Of a stretch of 64,000 nucleotides of DNA, positions 22,501 through 34,500 are shown one piece after another. The notes beneath the pieces were generated by a model. The model was not told where the DNA came from, ran no database searches, and worked only from the letters and a program-made list of their open reading frames with translations. The DNA is from Mesorhabditis belari (Eukaryota > Nematoda > Chromadorea > Rhabditida > Rhabditidae): contig CAUEEP010000930.1 of NCBI GenBank assembly GCA_958450365.1, positions 620,001-684,000 of the forward strand, given 5' to 3'. Position numbers and translations under genes: made by a program. Numbering within the stretch: position 1 is the first letter of the stretch; each line of letters starts with the position of its first letter.

Positions 22501-25500
22501 TAGTAACTACCGGTAATTTGTTAGGCTTTCTCTTAACACAAACCGTTGCCGGAAATCTCTTTCGATAGAATCTCTTTCTTCAACAAAACCGTCTCAATCG
22601 TTTCACTTTTGATTGGCGCTAGGGTTTTCTTCACTTTCGGTACAAACTGAAACATTATCAATGGCTTTAATAGCTCGAAAATCAATTCGAATCTCAAAAC
22701 TCACCTTTTCGGTGATCTTGTTTAGAGGCGCTGGATGGATGAATGGCTCAACGTGAGGTTTCCCTAGGGAAATTGGAGATTAGATGAATTTTGAGAATTT
22801 TATGATCTTCTAGCTGAATTTTCTAGAGATTACTGTTATTTGAAGATGTCTATTCTTCGAAAATTTCAAGTTTTTAGTATTTTAAAGGGTCTATTCTTTG
22901 TGAAATTGTGGATTTACAAATTTTCTTTTAGTACCCGTCAAGTTGAGTCTGACGAATGTGCTGTCTAAGAGAATACCGTAGTAATCAAAGGGTAAACCGG
23001 TGACGAAATAGAAAAATGTGGAAATGCGGAGGGTGAGCATACTGTGGAATGGGTTGAGGAAGAGATTGGGCAGGGGATACGGTAATCGAATAAGTATTAG
23101 CTATAGTTTACAGTCATCCAGCTACAGTAGTCCAGTTCCAGAGATATTAGTTAGAATTCCAAGGATACAGTAGCTTTTTAGTAGCTGTTAGAGTACGGTG
23201 GCTTGAACAATAGCTATAGTAGTCCAGAAGAATAGCTATAGTAGTCCAGAAGAATAGCTACAGTAATCCAGAATAATAGCTACAATAGTCCAGAAGAATA
23301 GCTACAGTAATCCAGAAGAATAGCTACAGTAATCCAGAAGAATAGCTACAGTAATCCAGAAGAATAGCTACAATAGTCCAGAAGAATAGCTACAGTAATC
23401 CAGAAGAATAGCTACAATAGTCCAGAAGAATAGCTACAGTAATCCAAAGCCGACAAGAATACGGTAGCTCTTTAAATAACAAATCGTTTACAATACTCAA
23501 GGCAAAGAGTTTCTTTTAAAGAACCGATCGATACCGTAATCCCAAATCAAATAAAATAGCTATTTAAATAATAGAATACAGTAATCGAATCTCAAAAAAA
23601 AAAAAAGCCGAAATTTTCGAAATTTGTTCAAAATCAAATTCAGAAAAGAGGCGTTTCTCGATTTTTTTTTTCTCAAAAAATGTTGAGAGATTTAGAGAAA
23701 AATGCAAATTTTCCCGAAAATAAACCAAAAGAAAACCCTATTTAAAAAGAGAATTTCAGAATTTTTTTCTCTATTTTTCAAAGTCAATTTGAACGCGCTT
23801 TTTTTTCGGATTCGATCAAATGAGTTTTCAGGGAACCTGTTCATCCCTCCCAAAAACCCATTATCTTCTAAAAGAGTTCCCTTTTTTTCGAATTTAATGA
23901 GAATTAGAAATGTTTAAAGAATGTGAAAATAGCAGAAAGGTTTTTCGAATAGAAAATAAATAGAAGAAGATAAATAGATGCCAAAAGCCTTTTTAAATAG
24001 AAGCCAAAAACCTTTCCGTTCAATGGTTTTCAAAAGATCGAATTTAAAGACTTTTAGCCAATTAAAGTTTGAAATAAATCCTGCCAATCGATTCTTTGGC
24101 CTTGAAAACCCTTAGATACAAATTTTCAGCTCTGCATCTCATTTGGAAGCCATTTACAAAGCAAAAGAAAAATGCTGTAGTGATGAGCGAGGGGTTTTTT
24201 GTGTGCTGGCGTAATCGCTCGCCTTCTGGCACACGCTCTCGCTAGATAGCTGCTCCCTTTTGCATTTCCGGTTTGATTACCCAAGTTATGCAAAGGGTCT
24301 GAGGGGCCTCCCCTTTCGTCCGTCTGTCTGTCCGTCTGTCCGTCCGTCTGTCTCTCCGTCCGTCTGTCTGTCCGTCTGTCCGTCCGTCTGTCTGTCTGTC
24401 CGTCTGTGCGCAGCCATTGGCAAAAAAGGGGCAGAATTTAGATTGCGTGGAAAACGCGAACGTTAGGGAGGATGCTCAGTTGGAATTGGTTCTGCATTCT
24501 TCAATCAATTCAAAGAAGATCACTATATACTTCATTTTTCAAAGAAAATCTCACTAAATACTTGGTTTTTCGTTTGTAAACGCTTAGAAAAAATGTGATT
24601 TGATGATTTTTTTAAGCATTTCTCCAACCCAAAAGCTTTACCATTTTCTTTCTAGCTTTAAAAGCTTTAAAACTCACTTCTCATTTCATCGGATCGATGG
24701 CCCGTTTGCAAGACGAACTCCTTCACTTTCACCTCTTTCTTTGGCTTCAATTTTCCCCCATTTTTCCCATTCTCTTCAATTTTCTTCTCCTCGAAATCCC
24801 TTTTCCCCGTTTCATCACAGTAATCTAAAGAAAATTAGAGTAAGAATCCTCGAAACTACAATTATACCCAATGTTTCCTTATTTGTCGCTAAATTTGTGC
24901 CAGTGCGCGAGTCGAAAAGCGTTTTCCCGTTGATTTCCACCTGAAACTTGGGAAATCTTTTTTTTCTTACAGATATTTTCGATAAATAGCTTTTTCTGGC
25001 TTTTTCCTTAAAGGTAGGATTTAAAAACTACCGTATCCTTCTAAATTGATCGTTCAGAGACTACTCCTCTAAACTGATCATTCAAAGACAAGCCCTCTAA
25101 ACTGATCATCAAAAACTACCCCTCTAAACTGATCATCCAAAAACTACCCCTCTAAACTGATCATTCAAAGACAAGCCCTCTAAACTTCACATTCACAAAC
25201 TTACCCTTCGCACACATCCATCCAGACCTTGATCGGATCCAGCTCGACCTAAAATAAACAATTATTCTTTCCACATAAAAAAAAAAACTACATTATTGTA
25301 TACATTATTGTATGCATTACTATATCCATTATTATATAAAATTACATTATTATAGATGAATTTAATGCACCAGAAAGGATGCGTTTACAATTTTCAACCC
25401 CCAAAAAGCTGACTTTAGTCTTCAAAAAATACCTTTAAACTACAGTACTTAAAAGCTAGAAGAAGATTAATAAAGATAATAATTTAAAAAAAGATTAATA

Positions 25501-28500
25501 AATACTTAGATAAAGATATTCAGCTATGGAATTATGAAAATTTGATTGTTTTCTCTAAACAAACCATCGAGAAAATCGATTTCCTTTGGTGCTCCGCCGA
25601 TGAAAATCCCTCGATCAACGGTGATCCCTTTATAGTACTAAACATATTATAAAAATTAAGAACAATTAGCCGACTACGATAGCCTACGGTAGCCTACAGT
25701 AATCCTGCTAACCATTTATGAAGTCAAAATAAACCTTTTCTATAGTAGCTTGCGAAAATTGATCTTCGAAAACTGACTCCATTCAATTTTAGCCTATTTT
25801 TTTCTAGATTTTGTTGGTTTTGGCTTTGTTTTTTGTCTTGTTTAGGTCTTGTTTCTTGTCTTGTCTTGGTCTTGTTCCTTGTCTTGTTTAGGGTTTGTCT
25901 CTTGTCTTGCTTTGGTTTTGTCTCTTGTCTCTTATCTGATCTAGACTTTCGTTTTGAATAGATTTAAGCTAAAATTAACGAATTTAAACCAAATAAAGCT
26001 ATTTATACGATTTATCTTTGCCAAACTAAAGCGAGAAATTTACATTTATCTTGTTTTGTTTTGTTTTTTGAATACAAAAGTACCGTTTGAATAGTATTGT
26101 AAATGGCTTATAAATCTAGAGAACTAGAGTACCTTCTAGTATCTGGAGTACTAGAGTAGCTTCTAGTATCTAGAGAACTAGAGTACTGTCTAGTATCTAG
26201 AGTATTAGAGTACTAGAGTAATCTAGAGTATCTAGAGAAACGCTTAAATAATTGAAATCTAGAGAACCGGTTAAGCAAACCAAACGAATCATTTCGTCTA
26301 CCAATCTAGTTACCTTAAATTGTTGTGTCTCGTCGACCATGCGACTCCCCATATCAGCCTTCATATCAGCGTACTCGCAGAAGCGCCGATGAACCGACAA
26401 AATGTGCCATTCATCACTTTTAAACGGGCCTCTGGAAACAATAGCTCACTTTAATAGCTTTATCCAGAGCTTTTTAAACAACCAGCTACAGTAAACGAGT
26501 TTTTCTAGTTTCTTTTCTCTAGTTTCCACCGACCTATACATATCCTCAATGGGTCCCTCACCACAATCGAATCTAAATTTGTATTCAAAATGAATACAGT
26601 GATCAGCTTACCGTAAAATAATATTTGGTCCTTGAAAAGCTAGAGAAAAGAAATCATCTCCTTCAAATTCTCCAGCAAATAGCAATAAGCTGTCTTGATT
26701 GGAGTTGATTCTAAAGATAAAGTAAAGTACAGAAATACAGAAGTGCAAGTGAAGTACAGAAGTACAGAAGTACAGAAGTACAATTGAAGTACAGAAAAGT
26801 AAATCAAACTAGTCTGGAGAAGTCTAGTAATTAAAGCCTAGTAATCAAAGCCTTTTCTAGATTAACTACAGTAAATAGTACAGTAAATAAATCGTAAATA
26901 GTACAGTAAGTAAATAGTACAGTTAGTAAATAGTACAGTAAATAAATAGTAAATAGTACAGTAAATCAAAAAATGGGATACAGCTACAGCAAACTTGCTA
27001 CAGCAAGTTTGGAGTACTGTGCCTCTTCATCGACTTACAGAAAGCCATCTGTAACTACCCGTTATTCAGATGAAGGTAAAGAAGCTTTAGATCAGTTACA
27101 GTAATCAAAATCTATCGATCTATCGATTACAGTAATCCAAATGACTTTTTTTCCTAAGAGAATCTTAGAGAATCTTAGAGAATCTTAGAGAATCTCTTTT
27201 TTCCTTACTTGAACTCAATGGTGACATTCGATTGAAGATAAAACGAGTCAGTAATACAAATGACTTACAGTAATACAAATACAGTAATCCAAATGACTTC
27301 TTTTCCTAAGAGAATCTTAGAGAATCTCTTTTTTTCCTTACTTGAACTCAATGGTGACATTCGATTGAAGATAAAACGAGTCATCAAGCAGAAATTCCGC
27401 ATAACTTTCACCTAAAATCATTGATTTTAAACAATTTTAAACATTAATTTTAAAAATCAAACTAATTTCATTTAAATCTTTCTGTTATAGTTTTTATTTA
27501 AAGCTTTTCCTTTATCAAAAATTACCATTAAATCTCAATGGTGGATCTTTATCAACAGGCAACAATTGAATCGGTTCTCGATGAGCTGCTGGCAATGCAG
27601 TTGTCTGAAAATAGCTTAAGTTCAGATGCTCTAGCTTAAGTTTAGATGCTCTAGCTTAAGTTTAGATGCTCTAGCTTAAGTTTAGATGCTTTAAAGCTAA
27701 CTTTTAAAGCTAATTTCAACTATTTCTAGTCTTTTCTTTGCTTTAACAAACCGTTTTCGGACTTGTGAGCCGCTCTGTTGGCCGATCGCGAGCCGTGCTT
27801 TTCGTTGCATTCACTGAAGGTTTAAAAGTAAAATAATCTTGAAAAATTGAACCCTAAAGCCTGTAAAACAAAGCAGAAATCTCCTCCAAAGCCAGCCAAA
27901 GTAAGCAAAGCAAAGCCAGCCATCCAGATCCCTGACTTCTTTGGCTTTACTGCTAACCCTAAGGATCAGACCAATCTTTTGACTCCGATTAGGGTCTAGA
28001 TTAGGATCAGACCAATCTTTTGTCCTGCTAACCCAATCTTAGTGCTGACCCAATCAACCAAATCCTTAATATTCCAACTGGATCTTCGTTAAAATTTAGA
28101 AGAAAGAACAGACTAAGTACAGGCTAGATTCTAGACCCTAATCGGAGTCAAAAGATTGGTCTGATCCTGGCTTTGACCCAGCAAGACTGAGAACCCTGAC
28201 AGCAAGATTTCCCCACTCCAAAGATAAATACTACTTTCATCTGTAGTTTCCATAGCCAATAGAAATCTAATTGTAAGATTTCACAGGGCTAGAGAAGTGC
28301 TCATCTAGAATTAGAAGTATTACAGTTACAAAGTGTTCAAGGTTTAGGTTCAAGATTAGCCATTTCAAATGATTTAGAGTTAGCTTAGCTTAAAATTTTA
28401 TCTATTTGCGCAACAGGTTTTAAATTTTTAAAAAACCAAAAGTGTCGACACGAGCCGGGAGTCGAACCCGGGTCGTATGGACTAGAGACAAGAGCGCTCG

Positions 28501-31500
28501 CACTGCGCCATCTACGGAGCAAGGCGGGAGGTATGGGCTAGAGATAAGTCCGCTCTGTCATCCATACTGTCACTGCCATCCACAGAGAGGATGGCCGAGT
28601 GGTTAACGCGCGGGTTTTTCAAACGAACGAAAGAGCAAGGTGGCGGGTTCGGCTTCTCTCTTCGCTGTAAAGCAGCAGCAAAGCTTCAAAAACCTCCTCA
28701 CATCTGCAGGATAGTCCATCATCAAGCAAAGTGTGATCATTCCAACATCCACATTCGTAAGTCTCTTGTGTGATCGTTAAACAAAGCTGTTCACAAAGGA
28801 GATCATTGTCAGCGCATTGACCTAGAAAAAAAGCTGGTTTTGATTTGAAAATTCTTTATCTAAAGTTATCTAAAGTTATCTAAAGTTATCTAAAATTTAC
28901 AGTGCTTTATTTTTCTAAAACTCTTTTTCTTTTGCTATTTAACTTTTGAAAATATTAGTGCTTTCGAACGTCTTTTTTTTCCGTAAGATTTTTCCCTTAG
29001 GGAATTTCCAGAGCTGACTTTCAAGAGAAGAAAAGAGGAGAAATATGAAGAGTACGTATTACTTTTAAAGAAAAAATAGTTTTGTTCAAAGAACAGCTTA
29101 AAACATGGTCAATTATGAAGTAGTAAAGTTTTACTATAAATAAAACATGGCCAATTATCAAATAATCATTATTTATAGCCATAGAAAACGCTAAAAAATT
29201 CGAAATTTCAAGTCAAGCTCGTTATTTTTTTGAAAAAGTTGTAGAGGTAAGAAAAAAAAGTCAAATTTCATCACATTTTTCTCTTATTCTTGTTTCTTTT
29301 TCAGATTTCAAAGTTTCAAAGTCGAAAAAACCACGTTTTTTTCGATTTTCTAGCTTTTCATAAGTTTTCTTTAGTTTTTTTGAGTATATAAAGTTTAAGT
29401 TTGTTTAAAAATTGCTTCTACAAGTCAAATGTAAATAAAAAATTCAATTTTACAACTTGAAACGAAGTTAGAGAGCCAGATTTTTGAGTTTAAAATGGAT
29501 TTTGTTGAGTTTAATCTTTGAAATCTAATCTAATCATTGAATTGTTAGGCATTTTTTGTAAATTTCAAATTCAAACAGCTTTCAAGAGCCTTGAATTTCT
29601 CTTTTCTCAGCGATAAATGTAGGTAGATAAATGTTTCATTCAGGAAAATTTTCACAGCTTTCCCCTTCATCGCATTGCTGGATTGGGGTGAGAGGTAATT
29701 ACGAATGGAAAAGAGAAGAGAAGAGGAAAGAGAAGAGAAGAGAAGAGAGAAGAGAAGAGGGAAGAGAAGAGAAGAGAAGAGAGAAGAGAAGAGAAGAGAA
29801 GAGAGAAGAGAGAGGAAAAGGAGAGAAGAGAAGAGAAAAGAGAAAAGAGAGGAAAAGTAGAGAACTCAAAGAAGCATTCGTGCGGAAAGTAAGCCTTTCA
29901 TTCACCCCAACGAATGCATCTAGATACTAAAAATCTAAAATTTTCCTGCAAAAAGGTATCAACATCAACTTTGGAGTTTCCAACAATCGCTTTCTGGAAA
30001 CTTGGGTAATTAAACCGGCCGAGCATTGTTCCCGGTCGTCTTACCAGCGAGCAGTGTGCCAGACGGTGCTTTTTCTTACGAGCGACAGGGAAAGAACGCA
30101 CAGCAAGAAGCTAACTCCTTCATCCTTTCAATTCCAGATCTAGAATTGCTCAATCTTCTTCTCTTCTCGCTTCTCGGACTCAAATCAGAGATTCCATTAA
30201 ATAGTCATGAAAGGATTGGGTGAAGGGGATTTTCCCTTCTCTTTACTGATTCCAGGATGATGGATTAGAGTAGAAGAGACAGAAAGAGAGAGAGAAAAAT
30301 GCCATCCATTTTGATTTCTCTTTTCTTTATACTTTTCTTTTCAAGAATATACTCCAAATGTAAGTTTCCAATAATCGCTTTCTGGCAACTTGGGTAATTA
30401 AACCGGCAAAGGAGAATTTTCGGCCGGCTTACCAGCGGGCAGTGTGCCAGACGGTGCTTTTTCTTACGAGCTACAGGGAAAGAACGCACAGCAAGAAGCT
30501 GACGGATAACTGATTCCGGGATGATGGATTAGAGTAGAAGAGACAGAAAGAGACAGAAATGTCATCCATTTTGATTTCTCTTTTCTTTATACTTTTCTTT
30601 TCAAGAATATACTCGAAATGTCCCTTGGGGAGACTTTTGGTCATCTTTCAACGGCGATTCAACCACGAGACGAATTCAGAAACACATTACGTGAAATCTA
30701 TTAGAGAAAACCAGCGCGGTTAACAGCGGCTTTTAGCTGACAGCTTGTCGTCGTCGTGGCGCAGTCGGGAGCGCTCTTCTCTGCCGCTTGAACGATCCGG
30801 GTTCAACTCCCGGCTCTGTTCTTCTTGCTTTGCTTTTTAAAAAACGAAATAAGAGATGCAAAACTGATTTTAAGCCTAAAAAACTAAAAATCATGTCCAC
30901 TAGAAATTCAGGCAAGCTTTAAAGACGGATCGGGCAAAAAAAATCAGCTTTTAGCTTTGAAATTGATTCAAATAGCTTTCAGCTCTCTCCTTCAGAAGAG
31001 ATTTCTTAAGTTTCCTGAAATCTTTTCCTTAACAAAACATTGTACATTTTCTCGTTTTCCCGTTGAATCCACTAATCGTCGGCTGTGAGCCAATTGAATA
31101 ATTGCACTTGTCGGCTTTTCGCTTTTTTTTAAGTCAAGAAAATGGGACTTTTGGAAAATTGCGTGCTTTTCCCTCATCTTGTAGTTGGGAAATTTGAAGT
31201 TTCAAAAAGAAAAACCAGGTTGAATTTGACATAAACTAATGGGTAATTTGATTGGAATTCAATCATTCATTTCAGTCAAACTCCTCCGGAAAAAAACCCC
31301 TTGTTTCCCCACATTTCCGCCAATTGAATTGCCCGCCGTTTAGGGCCACCTTTTACCCAGTTTTGGCCTCTTTTTCCCTTTTTTTGGGCTTTTTGTTTGA
31401 CTCTTTCAGCACACTTTTTAGTGGACCCTTTCCTTTTTTTAGCCCTATTTGTGGTTAGTGAACAAAATGGGAAAATGTGAGTAAAGAAGGAATTGTAGAA

Positions 31501-34500
31501 ATTGTAGAAAATTGAAAATCTTCAAGATAAATAGGTCAGATTTAAAATCAGGCCTGTGCGTTCTCTTCCTGTCGCTCGTAAGAAAAAGCGGCGTCTGGCA
31601 CAGTGGCAGGATAGAGGTCCGGATAGAGGCTCGGATAGAGGCCATCCATCCAATGTCCCGCCGCCGTCTCAACCGTCCAAGTCTGACCCCACGAAACTTG
31701 GGTAATTAAACCGGCTGAGGAACGTTTCCGGGCAGGTTAACCAGGGGCAATGTGCCAGACGCCGCTTTTTCTTACGAACAACATGGAGAGAACGCACAGA
31801 CTGATTTGCAGCCTTACTAAAAAACTATTTAAAATATTATTATATATTTAAATTTGATATCTTTCTATTTAATAGTGAGTTTTCTTTTGTCTCTTTTTGT
31901 TTTTATCCCATTTTCCCCATCGAAATTTGACTAAAAGTCCCCATGAAAGACCCGACCTCGTTGAAGGGAAAGGAGAGTAAGTCCATCCATCCATTTCACT
32001 CTTTTTCCTTTTCTACTTTTCATGCATCGATGAGAAGAGGTTTGAGAGGAAAAATGGGAGAAAAAGAGACCACAACGGACCACTTTTCATTCGCTACAGA
32101 ATCGCTGATGCTATCCGGTCAGTGTTCAACGAAAAAACGAGAGCGAGATAAGAAAAATGGCTTCAATTTTGCTATAAATTAGAATGCTGATCGAATTTGA
32201 GTGAAAAAATAGATAAAATAAAAAATTCAATGAGCTTATAGTAGTATTTTCAAATAATTTAATATTACAAATCTAATATGATTCAAAAGAATATTGATTT
32301 CTTTCAAAAGAATTGATTGATTCAATTCTTGATTCAATTCTTGGTTCAATTCTTGGTTCAATTCTTGGTTCAATTCTTGGTTCAATTCTTGGTTCAATTC
32401 TTGGTTCAATTCTTGGTTCAATTCTTGGTTCAATTCTTGGTTCAATTCTTGGTTCAATTCTTGGTTCAATTTCAAAAGAATCTTCGTTTCTTTCAAAAGA
32501 AAAAATGTTGATTTCAAGGTTTTCTTTTTTATTTACCCAGTCAAATACGGATAATGAACGAAAACATTTTTTAAATTCACTCTTTTCCAACTAAAACTCT
32601 CCCCATTTTTTTCTACTTTTCGTTCTGATTTGGGAAAACGTAAATTCGATTCACCTTGAACTGGTCCCCCATCTTTTTGTCGAAAGTTTTATTCAAAAAA
32701 GTCTCTCTCAAGATTTGTGAAGAAGGAAAACAAAAAAATGATTGAAATTTTTGAAAAAACACTAATAAATAAGAAATAATTGGATTAGAAAAGGAAAGAG
32801 AATTGTGAAATTTGAGCAAGAAATCTTTAGATTTTAGATCTTTAGATTCTTTAGATCTTTAGATTCTTTAGAGCTTTAGATTCTCTTAGAGCTTTAGATT
32901 CTCTTAGGGCTTTAGATTCTTTAGATTCTCTCAGAGCTTTAGATTCTCTTAGAGCTTTAGATTCTCTTAGAGCTTTAGATTCTCTTAGAGCTTTAGATTC
33001 TCTTAGAGCTTTAGATTCTCTCAGAGCTTTAGATTCTCTCAGAGCTTTAGATTCTTTAGATTCTCTCAGAGCTTTAGATTCTCTTAGATCTTTAGATCCT
33101 TTAGAGCTTTAGATTCTCTTGTTTCTTTATTATGCTCAAATTTCTAAACTCATCCTTTCTAGGGTACTTTTTCCCCCATTTTTCTTACGCTAGAGGCTTT
33201 GCGTTTGCATTTAACATATCGTTTGCATAATATCATTTGCATACATAATATCAAATGAGTTTTATCTTTAGAGATTTAATATTTCGAAATTCTTTAACCT
33301 ATTAGATTCTCTTGATGCTAGGGTTTGTGGGTGAGTCATAAGAGAGTATGATGAGATTTTCAAGAGGGATTCTTATCCCAATATCCCAATCCACTTCTCT
33401 CTTTCTCGATCATAATAAGATTTCAGACAGATTGACTACTCCGCTTCAAAATTGACCACCAGAAACGTTCTGGAGTACCCCAAGCTAGCCAATAGGGCAA
33501 TATTTGACTAAAATCTTAGTAAACTTACCTATTGATTCGTTTGGTTAATAAAAAGTTTGGTTAATCGTTAATCTAATTAGATAAAGTTATAGTAACTAGT
33601 TAATCTAGTTAGATAAAGGTTAATAAAGTGACAAAGAAAGATTTCCGGGATTTAAATCCTTGATCTTTCTTTAACCTTTCCATTCCAGGCCATTGCAATG
33701 GCAATGGTTAGATTCCAGGCAATGGTTAGACCATTGAGCTATCTAGTCAAGAGAAAAAGGGATTTTGTTTCATCTAATCTATTCTAATCGACTTTCCTTA
33801 ATAAACATTCCTTCTACAATTGATAGAACAAATCTTGGCTAGGCTCAACTCAACAGCTCAACAGCTCAAAGCTCAACAGCTCAACAGCTCAACAGCTCAA
33901 CAGCTCAACAGCTCAACAGCTCAACAGCTCAACAACAAACAGGCTCAACTCTGAGACTCAATTTTCAGTTGATTCATTTACCCAATTGGTCAATATATGG
34001 ACTTGAGTCAATGTTGAGTCAATAACAGTGCAGAAAAGCCCTTGTTACTCATTTTGTTGGCCAATCACAGGGATTCTTATCCTTCTTATCTCAATCTTAA
34101 ATAGGAAATCAAGCCTTAAATCAAGCCGAACCTAATCCCACCGAAAAAGGTTATTTCTTTTGGCTGTTTCTTTTTTGATTGCTCTAACATTTTGTCTACA
34201 AGCTGTCTACAAGCCGTCTACAAGCTGTCTACAAGCTGTCTACAAGCTGTCTACAAGCTGTCTACAAGCTGTCTACATTTTGTTTGGAATCGATTTCTAT
34301 CTGTAGACAAAATAGAGAAATTGGTGAAAACAATGGTGGAATTAGATTCGAAATGTAGCTTTCTCATGTCAGAATTTGGAGACAATTCTGAAGAAAATTT
34401 AGTTGAAAACTGACTGAAAACTCACTAAAAGAGCAACGAATCAGCGCATAAAAGTTCTTCTAACTTTGTGAATCTTTGTGAATCTTTTTTTCACTAAAAA

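Noticed and set aside
29631..29930. Glu/Arg-rich frame
   Set aside because: Composition artefact of a purine tract.
31010..31145. Minus-strand segment reading DKCNYSIGSQPT, considered as an EGF exon of the laminin-G gene
   Set aside because: The acceptor region is purine-rich and unlike the other acceptors of the gene, and it could not be joined in phase.
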